Source: Emydura subglobosa (Eukaryota; Chordata; Testudines; Chelidae). Taken from it: a stretch of 64,000 nt of DNA. The stretch covers positions 5,851,947-5,915,946 of the forward strand of contig ML680037.1 in assembly GCA_007922225.1 (NCBI GenBank), given 5' to 3'. Under the pieces are notes generated by a model, which saw only the letters and a list, made by a program, of their open reading frames with translations, had not been told where the DNA came from and did no database searches. Both the position numbers and the translations under genes were made by a program. Numbering within the stretch: the stretch's first letter is position 1; each line of letters begins with the position of its first letter. Below are positions 23,446 to 35,051 of the stretch, piece by piece.

Positions 23446-23912
23446 TGTTGGGTGGTATAGCAGGGTTAGCTACCACCAGAGCGCTCCCTTGTGGCCAGAG
23501 CTCATTCTGCAGCACCCTGCCTCGCTCTGTCCCTTCTTCAGGCCTCCTTAAACAAGCTGCACACAGTCTCTCATTCAATCATTCAAGCCCTTCCTGAAGG
23601 TTGGTTTCTTTATTCATGAAGTTCTGAAAACAAACCAAAACAAGTTATCTCACTTAGCCTTAACCTGGGCACAGCCCCTTCTCCCTGAGGTCATGTCTCA
23701 GCTGGTCTCCGTCGTAGTTCCACACAGCCTCCTGAGCTTCCCCAGCTGCCTGCCTCTGGCAGTCTCACCTACACTCTCAATCACCTCCTCACTGTAGCTT
23801 CCTGCTGCCTTTTGGATTGGAATCCCTGACTCCTCTCAGGTCAGGCTTCTCTTGTAATCAGGGTTGGTCTAGCCCGAGGTTCTCAAGCCCCAGGGCAAGC
23901 CACCCTGTTACA
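23446..23912. mobile_element. Possible solo LTR, 467 bp
   Basis: A GC-richer block bounded by TGTTGGGTGG at the left and CACCCTGTTACA at the right, so TG...CA ends. Composition (C/T-rich, with many CCTCCT/CTCAGG words) differs sharply from flanks. No target duplication could be matched, and no TATA box or poly(A) signal pair is clear, so this is only a candidate; it could also be a fragment of another repeat. Confidence 0.35.
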
Positions 23913-25154
23913 GGTGGGGGGAGAGGTTTTCACAGCAGGTCAGCCCTTTTACTGGATCTGTTCTCCTGCAGAGCCTGACTCCATAACCTTTTGGAGCTGT
24001 GGGTATTCTCAGCTGAAAGAAATCCTTATTTGTAATCAAATAAGGCCCGTGAGGCTCAATCCTGCAGTTTTTAATGAGGCAAAGAATGTCCTTTGAATTA
24101 ATCAGAAATTTTGCCTCAGTAAGGAATGCGGGATGGGGCCCATACTATTGTTTAACGGTTGTTTATTTGTACTGTATTTCATTACAAAAGATGGACAAAT
24201 GAAAATCTCTCACCCAAGCATAAGACAGTTCAATCTTTTAAGCTGATGTTATTGTCCCAAGAAATGGTAAGCCTGCCAGTGAATAAACTGACACATAACA
24301 TGGATCATGCATAGGCTGAATAAGTCTTAGGAAACTTCATTTGCCAGCTGAGTGGGTGTGTGCTCTAAATCTCATTTCTAATAACCTGATAATTTTCAAA
24401 TGAGTGATAGCCTCAGAATACCCTACAGTGCTGATCTATATCATAGACGTAGGGTGCCCACAGCTTCAGTGCACACAACAAAGCCATTCTTGAATTACAG
24501 GAATTAAAAACAGAACAAAAATAAACTTCTGAAGCCGTTTATCCTGCTCCGTTATCAAAAATATTATTTGTAAAGATATATTCTGGTAATTCTTACAGAA
24601 GGTAAATTATTCTATAAGGGGATCTAATTGTTACAAGAACCAACCAGACTCAAGATCAAATTTCCCCTTCCTCTTTACTCATAAAGCACACATAGGCCCA
24701 TCATAACTGGAAAAATGCTTTCAGTTCCCTAATGAGTCACAAGAGAAAGAGGCCCGGTGATCTCAGTGTGGTCTCTGCGGGATGTTTGCTCACATCATAA
24801 ATCACTATGCATTTTGACACAACTGGTTGCTCAGGAGAAGCCAAGGTCTCTTATACCAGAGGCGCATTGTCGGAGCAATGTGGGAAAGTGTGCTCATTGC
24901 CTGCCTGCATTATGACTAGTAGCGCCTAGTGTCATCAATCCTTGACTTCAGTGAAAACAATGTGAACCACTGAATAAAAAATTGAGCATAAACTAATCTA
25001 AAATAAGCCAAAATAAATATCCAAGGTTAAAGAGATGAGCTCTTCAGTATAAGTGAAAGCTAATGATCACACACACACACACACACTTTTATTTTTAGCC
25101 TCTCAAACTGTTACCTTTGCATTAGACATGCTTTCATCTCTTGGAGCATATCTT
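23913..25154. other. No gene; CA repeat
   Basis: A (CA)n run at 25068-25086. Nothing else supported. Confidence 0.5.
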
Positions 25155-25257
25155 ATGGTAGAATTTCTCAATGACCAGTCCCTAAAAGCTCCCTGACACA
25201 GTTTAGGAAGGCAGCAAGTTGGTCCCTGGTGTCAAAAAGGTTGAGAAACTCTGCCTT
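25155..25257. mobile_element. Possible MITE with TTTCTCAA ends
   Basis: AGAATTTCTCAATGACCAGTCCC at the left (first 20 bases noted: AGAATTTCTCAATGACCAGT) is mirrored by GGTTGAGAAACTCTGCC at the right, in the manner of hAT elements with CAGAGTTTCTCAAC-like ends. It sits directly before the MIR at 25278. Confidence 0.4.
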
Positions 25258-25277
25258 CTGGTATGTAGACCGAAATA

Positions 25278-25500
25278 AGATAGCATGGTCCACTGGACAG
25301 GGTATGGTAGTCAGAAGACCTGTGATCTATTGCTATCTCTGCCACTGACCTTTTCCCTGGAGCTTGGGGCAAATTACTTAACCTTTCTGTGCCTTAGTTT
25401 CTTCATCTGTAAAATGAGGACAGTGATATTTATCTTCCTTTGTAAGAGGGTTTGAGATCTGTGGAGGAGACATGCTATGTAAACGCTAAGCCTTATTCTC
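25278..25500 (+). mobile_element. MIR SINE, plus strand
   Basis: A near-complete ancient tRNA-derived SINE. The core is clear: GACCTGTGATCTATTGCT, then GGGGCAAATTACTTAACC, TCTGTGCCTTAGTTTCTTCA, ATCTGTAAAATGAGG, and a tail GAGATCTGTGG ... TATGTAAACGCTAAG. The A and B boxes of the tRNA head are too decayed to call. No gene product. Confidence 0.85.
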
Positions 25501-26068
25501 TCTCTCTTAATATTTACCATTATTTCATTAATAGGGAGAAAAATATAACTAAATACAAAAAAAATCTAATATTTTAAAAAAGTAAAATAGTCTTATGTTT
25601 TCTTTTGTGTGGTTGTAAATCAATTCCTAATGGAACACATACCAAGTGATGCTTATCATACTCCTACTGGAGTCAAGACCAGGTCCCAAATCATCTAGCA
25701 ACCATACACATCACCTCTGTATATGTAAGGGTTAATCATCATCATCTATAATAAGAAAAAAACTTACATGCTTTTAAAACACAGCAGTACTCTTTGCGCT
25801 CCATTTCCAGTGCTTAAGGCTAAAATGTATAGGTGCTGGTATTCTAATATATACAGCATTACACTTTAATGCATTCATCCATTAAATACCAAACTTACAT
25901 TATTTACATAATGCCTTTCTAAAGTGAGCAGCTTCTGAGAAATGCTAGCCTGACAATAAATGGATAACCACTATAAAAGGCTTGATCCTGCAATTGTCTT
26001 ACATGGAAAACTCTCATTGCCTGCAGCGGGAAATGCATGCACAAAGCAGCTCCAGGTCTGGGCCTATA
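25501..26068. other. No gene recognised
   Basis: AT-rich; nothing supported. Confidence 0.5.
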
Positions 26069-26193
26069 AAGGATGACCAGATGTCCTGATTTTATAGAGA
26101 CAGTTCCAATATTTGGGGCTTTTTCTTATGTAGGTACATATTATCCCCCCACCCCCTGTCCCAATTTTTCACACTTGCTAGCTGGTCACCCTA
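26069..26193. mobile_element. 125-bp hAT-like MITE, copy 2 (reverse of copy 1)
   Basis: Ends AAGGATGACCAGATGTCC and GCTGGTCACCCTA; flanked by GGCCTATA (26061-26068) and GGCCTCTA (26194-26201), an 8-bp duplication with one mismatch. The interior, ATTTTATAGAGACAG and GGGGCTTTTTCTTA ... CACACTTGCTAGC, is the reverse complement of the copy at 4110-4233. The agreement in length (124 and 125 bp), ends and duplication length makes the family well supported. Confidence 0.88.
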
Positions 26194-26201
26194 GGCCTCT
26201 A

Positions 26202-28439
26202 TGATCTCTGATTAATCCTAGAAAAGAAAATGCTCATCTCACAAGTTCCATTCTGAGACTGTGTGTTGTATTTGACCATCTGCAATACAGAACTTTACCC
26301 ATATATAGTGACTGCTGCCTAGGAAACTCAAAGAAGACAGAAAAAACTGAACCCATTCAATTTTAAGGAATAACATACATTTATAAAATAGTGATTAAAA
26401 TTAAAGATGGGCTGCAAAGATTATACAAAATGTTTTGGGATAGATTTCAGTCATTCTTGAGTCATCAGAAGACCATCCAGCACACTAACACTTCCCTTTA
26501 AAAGTGAGCTGCAGAGAAAGCAAAATTCGGCTTGGATCTTCTTTTGCTTATTTATTGTATATAATCATGGCCTGAAAAAAGTTGTCTCCCTTACCCCCTT
26601 TTTTAGCTTGATTTTTTTCATTAGAAATTCAAAGTTATTCTAGTCTAGAAGACACTATTACACTTGGAGGTTGGTAATATAAAAGCCAAGAGAATGAGAG
26701 TTGAGCAACTACTGAAAGGAGAAAGGATTTTTAGTCTTTGTTTTTTGCTAGCTTGTTTAGCTAGTGAGTAATTGACTGTAGCCTAAGAACAATATTCAGC
26801 CATGCCCAGTTCACAGCCCTTACCTCGGGGCTCAGTTTATTGAGCAACACAAAACAAAGGAAATGCAGAACAACATAAAGTAACAGTCCTATTCCCAACC
26901 TAGGGGTTTCATAGACTTTCTTACAGCCTTCGGTTACAGCAGAGCATACTCCCAACCCTTTCCTAGTCCCAAACTTCATCATAAAACTGAGGCCCTAATT
27001 TTTATTTCCTATCTTGGAATCATCAAACCAGTCATCTCATGCTGCCCAGTTGGGTAGGATGATTCCTAGCACCTGCTTGCCAGGCTCTTCTCCAGAACTG
27101 GGATGGCTACTCCCCGGGTTGTAAAGGAGCAGATCACCCTGTTACTTTAACATGATGGAGAAAGGCTGTTTTTGTTAGTGTCAACACCTTTGTCCCTGAG
27201 ATTAAGGTGAGAACTCTCATACCTAGTCCAACAAAATCAATGAGAATGAGAGTTCATGTTCCTGATATTTCTAATGTAAAAATGAACAAAAACAAAATAA
27301 AATAAATCCACCTGTAACAAAAACCCAACAACTTAAAACAATTAAAAACAAAAAACAAAAACCCAGCTTTCAGGTCTTTTCATCATAATGAAGCAAAAAA
27401 GGGCACACATCCAATTGGTCAAAAATCCTTTGCAGGTCCACCTTGAAAAGATGTCAAGATTTAAAAAGATAGTCAACAGAATGAATCTGCTGATGTTTTA
27501 GATACATCTTGAGCAGTTTTTCATGGGAGATCTTGGGTTTCATTCTGATCTGGATTATAATGGATTACAATGGGAAGTCACTCCAGTTGAATGAGAGCAG
27601 AATCAGACCCTAAAGTTGCATGTATATTCTGTGAGATGCAGTGTCCATTAAAGAAAGTAATATTTAAAGTGATAATATGAACATGATGGAATAATCTAAT
27701 TCGATACGCTCATACCTCCTTTCTACTAAATCTTGCAAAATCATCATGTTTATGACGGGGAAAAACAAATGAATAGTTTGATGTTGTTACGATGCATAGC
27801 TATTGGTGGAGTTGTATTTCCCACCAATTGTACTGAACACATACACTCTTCAATTCCAGATAGTGAAGTTAGTCATAGTTTATGCAAATGATGGTAAAGA
27901 CAACAACCCCACAAAGGTGTTCATGAGTTAGAATGATACATCTCTCTCTTTCTATACATAAAAAATGATCCCGTATTTTTGGTATGTCACTCTGTAGAAA
28001 CAAAGATAAGGAGCAGAACTCATTAATCATCTCTAAAAATGTTGTATGCTTCTTTGGTTAAATAAGATGTTCAAAAATAAGTTTTGCCTTCTATAACCAT
28101 TTAACGTGACTACAAGGTTTTCCAATATTATTTTGTGTGTGAGGGCAAAAAAACAGAGGCCTGGGGCTTTGTTTCATTTGTTTTGACGAACTTTGGTATT
28201 TTTTCCATGTACAATGCTGATATTTTTCAGTTTGATCTTATAAATGCCTGGGCCATATTTTGAAGACAGATAATTAAACCACTATATATCTTTGGCTACT
28301 GATGTGATACAATCTGGGTCTGCTGTTTCAGGAATGGGTGGGTGCAATCCAATTTTAAGCTGCATTGATTGAACTCTAGAAATGATTTCTGGGACAACAC
28401 TGGGGCAACTCCTAAAGAGCTACTGTTACATGAAACCCA
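26202..28439. other. No gene recognised
   Basis: AT-rich, with an A-rich stretch at about 27285-27365. A 73-codon minus-strand frame at 26761-26982 has no recognisable similarity. Confidence 0.5.
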
Positions 28440-28514
28440 GGGGGTGAAATCCTGGCCCCACTGAAGTTAATAGGAGTTTTGCCATTTACTTCAATGGATA
28501 CAGGATTTCACCCA
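28440..28514. repeat. 75-bp palindromic micro-MITE
   Basis: GGGGGTGAAATCCTGGCCCC at the left and CAGGATTTCACCCA at the right are inverted copies, with ACTGAAGTTAATAGGAG and ACTTCAATGG around the centre. One of the clearest members of the TCAATGG-core palindrome family; a shorter member with the same TGAAATCCTAG arm lies at 61443-61496. Confidence 0.75.
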
Positions 28515-29104
28515 ATGTTTCATTTTACAGTGGGTCCAAACACAGAATGATTGTTTCAGTGCACATAAATTTGCATCCCAAATTTTGTACTGACTTTCAG
28601 GTTCCAATAAGCCCCTAAATTCAAAGTTAAATGGAGTTAAATCATCTGGGTTTGCTTGATTTCAAATTTGCGTGAAACAAATTGGACAAAGATTCATCCT
28701 ATGCTTACTAAAAACTAAATCAACACCTTCTGGGAGTTTCACAAACCATTACAAATGTTCAATGAATCTGGACCAAGGTCAGGTTTGTACCAAAACTCCA
28801 TAGTCAATGCAATGGACCTGGCTCCTCTATTCCATCCCACCAGAATCAGGTGGAAAACTGCAGCTGGGTTCTGTACGTCTTATTGCAAAGTTTCCAGCCT
28901 TCAAAATATTACCTATGGAAAAGGATAAAAATCACTTCTGAAACCTGTTATCTTAGACAATAAATTAATAAACTGAGTGTGGTAATTGATTTCACAAACT
29001 GTCATACAATATTCGATGAAAACAAGGAGATATGGGTTTACTGAAGCAAATACTGTGAACTTAAGAAACCTAAGAGTGATCCTTAGACAGCAAAGAGAAG
29101 AAGG
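28515..29104. other. No gene recognised
   Basis: Unassigned AT-rich sequence. Confidence 0.5.
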
Positions 29105-29203
29105 ATAGTTCAGTGGCTACAAAACTAACTCAGGACTTAGGAGAGCTGGAGTCAACATCTTGCTCTACCACAGTCTTCCTGTGTGACCTTGGGCAAGTCA
29201 TTT

Positions 29204-29285
29204 AGACCCAGAGCCTCAAAGGTATTTAGGTGCTTAACTCATCAATCAATGGGATACCTTTGCAGTATCTGAGCCTGAGTCTTTT
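29204..29285. repeat. Palindromic micro-MITE inside the MIR
   Basis: GACCCAGAGCCTCAAAGGTA at the left is mirrored by TACCTTTGCAGTATCTGAGC and CTGAGTC at the right, with AATCAATGGGA in the middle. It interrupts the MIR between its CAAGTCATTTA and CTCAGTTCC segments. Borders are approximate; no target duplication is certain. Confidence 0.6.
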
Positions 29286-29314
29286 TTGAGTCTCAGTTCC
29301 TCATCAGTTAAATG

Positions 29315-29564
29315 CACTGGTGCCAGAACCAGAGGGATCAGGGGGCCATGCCCCCCACTTTTTAACAACAACAAAAAAAAAAGTGCAGAATTCATGTCCC
29401 CTGCAGATTTCCCTCCCGCGGAATATTAGATTCTGCCAGGATGGCACTGCAATCACACTTTTTGCCCACCAGGGGTGGTTGTGGCACCAGAAAACAGGGC
29501 AGCTGGTTTATCGCTGGAGCAGCCGGCTGCAGAGAGGAAGAGGGAACTTTGGTCTTCACCCTTG
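29315..29564. mobile_element. 250-bp hAT-type insertion, 8-bp TSD
   Basis: Bounded by exact 8-bp direct repeats GTTAAATG at 29307-29314 and 29565-29572, where the MIR sequence is duplicated. Ends are CACTGGTGCC at the left and GTCTTCACCCTTG at the right, which compare loosely as inverted CA-GGGTG repeats. Interior contains AGGGGGCCATGCCCCCCACT. It codes for nothing. The exact duplication of host SINE sequence is the evidence for transposition. Confidence 0.85.
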
Positions 29565-29660
29565 GTTAAATGGGGATACTAGTACTACCATTGCCTCACA
29601 GAAATGGTCTGAGGCTAAGTACATGAAAAAATTGTGTGGTTCTCTGATACCATGGTAATG

Positions 29661-32600
29661 GGGGACAGATAAAGACCTTAGATAGAAATACCAATGTTTG
29701 TAGCCATTTCTGTGAATAGTAAAAATAATCCTATAGGATCACAGGATTTAGAAATGAAAAAGACCTATTATATCTTCAAACACAGCAGAAGACAATCCAC
29801 CAAGACCCTACATACTGACAGGTTGATTAACCAGCATGCCATCAGTAGAACATTAGTCTTTAACATGTAGAAATGTAAGAGGTAAATATATATAAATAAA
29901 AAGAGAGCTGGGGTAGTCATTGAGGCTACTCAAGAGAATAATTATTAGAGCTTCATGAAACATTTTTCAATGAAAAAATAACCTTTTTAAAATGAAAATA
30001 TTCATTTATTACTTTTCAGAAAAAAACACTGAATTTTTTTTTAAATTGTTTTGTTTCCCTATCTCTTTTTTCTATTTTCCTTTGAAAAAGGAGGGGGAAT
30101 TAAAAAAAGAGGGGGGGGGGGGAAATAATTTTAAAAAATCAGTTGTAATGAAAAACTGGAAAATTTTGAAATTTTTGCAAAAATAATTCTAAAAACAATT
30201 TAAAAAAAATTCTCATGAAGCATACTTACTAGTTTTTCATCAGCTTTAGTAACTGCTCACCAATGTGAATAAGGGGTTGATAATATATATTGGCTACAAT
30301 TAAATATTATAGTTGAAAATGATTGCCCCCAAGGTTGAAAAAAGGACTGGATTGCTATAATGTCTGAAACCACAGGCTTTAAGCATAATTTTTATCTGCG
30401 GGTTTACTTTTCCAAATCAAGTTGTAATAGTTTCATCTATAAAATAAGCCCTCCAGGCTACATATTCATAACCTTTAAATATCCCTGTCCCAAAAATGGT
30501 GCTGTATGAAGCCTTTGCTAAACCTCCCCTATAGGAGAAGATGTAAGTGTTTTAAGCTTCTTGTCTGAAATACTAGAATTATTGAAATCCATAGGTTCAA
30601 ATTTGGAGTAGGTCAGCTCAGCTTTTCATCCTACCAAGTTATTGCAGAGGAAATAAATTTAATGTAGTCTTTCCTGTGAACTCCAAGATCTTGTCTGCTC
30701 TGCCCAGATGTTGAAGGTCCCACCACCTTTTTCTTTAGAGATTTGTCTCAGTGTCCTTGGTGAAAATTTCCCTTTCTTTCACTATTTTGTAGTATGCTGT
30801 GAAACTGTTAGGTGTTGCCTATTTTTGACATGGCTGCCTTTCAATGATGCTGAATGCATACACTGTAGTTTGTAAAGCATTTTGGGCATCATAAAGATGC
30901 AAGGTGGTACATAAAATTGAGACAGTCTATTTTATCTTTTAGTTCACTAAGTCTGTAGCAAAGCGACCATCTCTAAGTTACGATTTCTCAGTTTTTACAT
31001 TGTCAGTCCCTCACATTCACTTCACCTTTCTGATTTACTTGCAGCATATCTGAACAAATCTCCTGTTGCCTCTACAAGTACTAAAACATATTTTTATTTT
31101 ATATTTGTACCATTTCTCTTCGCCCCCCCCCCCCCATCCCCCACATATTATTAGTGGCCTGTTATGTAGCTGAGATGTCTTCTATGTCAAAGAAGAATCA
31201 GGAACTGTAATTCAAACACTGCACAGAATATGAACCAGACATTTCACATACAGAATCTTTAGCTCTGCACTACACTTATTTCTTTAAAACTCCCCCCCAT
31301 TGCTATCACTGGTGCAGAAGAACCAGTAGTAAAAATGGTGGGATCACTGGTGAAGACCAGGCATTGGTGGCTCTCAGCACTTTAAATACTGTGTAGTGCA
31401 GATATGCTCTGTGTTAGACTGCACAGTGGTATTAAATGCTAGCAGCTGCATGGAGCCCTGACTCAGAGCTGCTGGAAGTAGGGGCTGCCGCATCCCCTGA
31501 CTTGAAGCGGTTTCTGTCATAGACAAGGGTTAGAGTTTGGTTCAATGGCTCTCAGCACCACCACTATAAAAATTGTTCCAGCACCACTGCCTTGAATACA
31601 CTCTTTCTACCACTGGTAATAAGAACTTTAGGACACTTTTTGGCAAAAAAAGCCTAGGGTGGATACCCCTAAATGAGCTGCCGCCTCAGGCTTGTGTAGA
31701 CGCTCTTTTGTTTCTTTTGAGCTCATGTGAACTGGACTCAGCCACTGGCTACTGCGTATCTGGCAGAAAAATCTTACTCACCAGTGGGGAAGGTATTAAT
31801 GCAAAAGTTATTCAGACCATATAATACTATTAACGACTGCTACTAATCCTTTGCATGTATGTAGTGCTTTATCTTGTCAACATTTTATACAAACATTAGC
31901 TAGCTAATCACGACAGGCCACATCACTATGTCTCAGACAAGTGATTTATGTTTGCAATCTCAGAGTCTCATGCATTCCCTGCCCCTGCTCAGTGTTTTAT
32001 CGACTTCAATGGGGCTAAGATTTTACCTCAAGAGTGGGGTTACTGTGTTATTGTTTGTAGATATAGTGTAATTTGGTTTTAAGAATCATCAGTGCTAGTA
32101 ATCATTCCGCTGACATGCAGAGATAAAAAAAATTATTTTTCAAAATTCCTTTCCTATTGATGTTGATCAGTTTATGGATCAGACTGGATGTGATTTTTTT
32201 CTTTGATGTTTTCAATTCTGGGATGAAATTTCATACCTTTCTGAGTGCCACTCCACTGCAGTTAAAGTAAGTTACATTTTGTACCATAAAAGCACCCATC
32301 AGAGGCAATTATAACCAAATTGACTTTCCTGGGCATTAAAACACCTAGTGAAATTCACTCTGCCTCTGCACAATGGAGATTTTATTTCTGCAGAATAGTC
32401 TGATTTGGAAAGTTTTATGGAACTGGATGTAGTCATCATTTGAATATAATGAACAAAATGGGATTTATCCACCTCAGTCCTTGTAAGAGTATCACATCAT
32501 TTATCTTCAGTAAAATAAATTATGAACCAGCACAGAACTCCCAGTTCAGGTGCTAATAATTACACTACATATGAAGTAGGAAAAGCTAAATAAACTTGTA

Positions 32601-33899
32601 GGTGAAAAATAAACAGAATAATTATCCCTACTGTAGGAATATGGCAGTTTTCATTGTATGTAAGAGTATAGGTTCCCAATTCCAATAGGTATTTAGGTAG
32701 TAGAAGGACTCTGTCAAGGTACAAAATAAAACAAAATGTGCTATATGAATCAAGCAACTTTAATATGATATCTGCTACATTAAACATTACACATTTAGTT
32801 TTGTCATAAACAGATCTTAGTACAATTCCCTCTTAAAATTGGAATAATTAAGATTTCTCCCAGAGTTCCATTATAAGGACAAAATTATGTAAAAAATAAA
32901 ACCAGCTTGTTTAACACACTTTTGTCATATGATTCGGCTCACAACATGTACTTAATTAAAGCTTTCTGTTAAGTATAACTTGTGAAAATTCCCTATTTAT
33001 TTTCTTGACAGAGAAGTCTCTCTATATGTATGTGAATCTCCCCATCTGCATTAATCTCTGTCAATGTATAACAGTAAACTCTACAATTAGAGAGCTGTTA
33101 GAGGACCGTACCATCTGTGCTTTTGTCTTAGTAATCCTGGGAGAGCTGGCCTTTTGTCGAAAGCTGTGTGCAGAGCTTCAGCAAGCTGATGTTCTGGGAG
33201 CAGAAATTCAACAGTACAAACCCATCCAGTGAGACAGAGGCAGCGGAAGACATAACGGGACCTGCCCCAAAACAGTGGAAGCTAGGAATGAATTCTACCT
33301 AGATTCCAAATCTTAATGTGCCTTTGCTGTCTTCAACAGAATGGGTTAGTGTGTTCAATTTAATGTGTACACATGTGTATCTATGCGTGACATATGCAAT
33401 ATTAAGCTATTTGTATATAAGTGCTATGCATATAGTACATGATATATTCATAGATTTATAGCCTGTTCCTGCATTCACTGTGCATGGAAAAGTTTTGAAG
33501 TAAATAATTTTACCTAAGTAAAGCTACAAGATGAGCCCAATATTTTACAAACAAATGCATATACCAAATTTTAAAAAGATGAGAGTCCCTTTCTGCTTAT
33601 TTTTGGAGGCAAACATAATTTCTGTAAGGGAGAAACGTATACATATATATATATTTTTAAAGATCACATTACATGATTCTTTGATTAGTCTTCATGCCAC
33701 TGTATTTGTTCTCTACAAAACTATAACCATCCTTCTTTGTCATTTCTGGGCGGCTCACAGATGCCACAAACAATTTATTTAACATTCTACAAATGATTTA
33801 GACAGTGCACATACACATCTGACAATTTCAATATGAATGCTGTGGAAACATTAGATTGCATTCCATAGACAAATATAAGAAAAAAATCCATTTCCATCA

Positions 33900-33939
<40 letters not shown>

Positions 33940-34985
33940 AAAAGTATTCAAGCTAAAATATTGTTAGATTCACAAAGTGTAGTAAAACTGTCAAATGAAA
34001 GTAGCATGTTGTAAAATTAATTGAAACCAAAACAGATGCAGTAAATTACAGTATTTGAGGGGAGAGGGGAAGATGAATTCTTAAAAGCATTTAAAATGTT
34101 TAGTTATTAGTCCCATTTTGTCTTTTCAGAAATCAAACCATTTAAAGACATTGAATGGAGCTAGATTACAGTTCTGAAGAAGGTCACACCACCCTCAGCG
34201 AGGTTTTCCATCTGTTTCCAGCTTCTGGCCTTGTCAAAGCCAACTTTTCAATATTTCATATCTCCAACTCCAGTCATTATGCAAACAAAGCGTTAATATA
34301 GTCAAAGATAAAATGTATGAGAGAAAGTGGGCAGGGTGGGTAGGTACATTAGTGGTGAATGAAAGAAGCCATGGGGAGACCAGGTTGCTTTTCTTATACA
34401 TGCCATGGGAGTTAGGACCATACACTAGGGAGGATCTTATATAGCCAGCTCACACTAATGTAGCATTAGTGGCTAATGGATGGTGAAGTAGCATCAACTC
34501 CATATGGTAATGGCACTGAAAGGGGGCTGGAGAGGGTAATAAGAAAATAAAATAATAAAAGGGAACAGTCATCTATTCTCAAAATTTAAAACAGGATCTG
34601 GCTTCTGCTGAAGTTGACGGGAGTCTTGTCTCTGATCTGGCAAAGTTACAGCATGTTACTTTATCTTCCTGAATGCACTCCCACGAGAAAATTAAGATCA
34701 AGTAAACAAAAACCAAAGAAAATTCTTCCTACAGTATTAAATCCATTTCAATTATTCTGTTGCCTAAAGGGACACTGTCAGTATCCTTGTCTCGACAGTT
34801 GACCTCTCTTTGTCTTTCCTTTTCTCAAAAAACAGATATTTGAATGGTCTGGTGTTTAAAAAGAGAAAAACTAAATGGCCTCAGCCCAGTAAATTTACAA
34901 ATGAAAAAATTCTCTTGATGCTCTGTTGGCCTCCAATACCCTACTTTGCTCAGTTAGGCCTGATCTTGCTGTGATGTATTCATGA
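29661..34985. other. No gene; low-complexity tracts and weak repeat hints
   Basis: A CR1-like 3' hint at about 29725-29830. An A/T-rich palindromic block with TTTTCAATGAAAA words at about 29950-30210 includes a 12-G run at 30111-30122. A 13-C run lies at 31123-31135. About 31340-31600 resembles a turtle repeat but is unassigned. TA-rich near 33635-33660. An A/GAAAA tract lies at about 33900-33943. The frame at 33005-33232 is discussed under rejected items. Confidence 0.45.
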
Positions 34986-35051
34986 GCTTAACCTCAAGTA
35001 TGTGAACAGTTGTTTGACTTAATTCAGCTGTTCATATGCTTAAAGTTAAGC
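34986..35051. repeat. Palindromic repeat, TGCTTAAAGTTAAGC arm
   Basis: Left arm 34986-35009 and right arm 35028-35051 pair at 20 of 24 positions around an 18-nt loop. Same family as 12436-12535. Confidence 0.6.

Larger units (their letters stand above)
29105..29660 (+). mobile_element. MIR SINE, split by two later insertions
   Basis: Three MIR segments in order: about 29105-29203 (GGAGTCAACATCTTGCTCTA to GTGTGACCTTGGGCAAGTCA), about 29286-29314 (GAGTCTCAGTTCCTCATCAG TTAAATG), and 29565 to about 29660 (GGTTAAATGGGGATACTAG to TCTGAGGCTAAGTACATG). The gaps hold a palindrome (29204-29285) and a 250-bp hAT-type insertion (29315-29564). Removing them restores the normal MIR order. Confidence 0.85.

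Noticed and set aside
29320..29658. 112-codon plus-strand frame
   Set aside because: It runs across the hAT-type insertion and into the MIR, so it is composed of non-coding repeat.
33005..33232. 75-codon plus-strand frame preceded by TATTTTCTTGACAG, which looks like a splice acceptor
   Set aside because: No recognisable protein similarity, no donor or partner exon, and the length is ordinary for chance. A pyrimidine-rich AG is common in AT-rich DNA.
33900..33943. A-rich tract with GAAAA units
   Set aside because: Considered as a retroposon poly(A) tail, but there is no recognisable element next to it; kept as a simple repeat.
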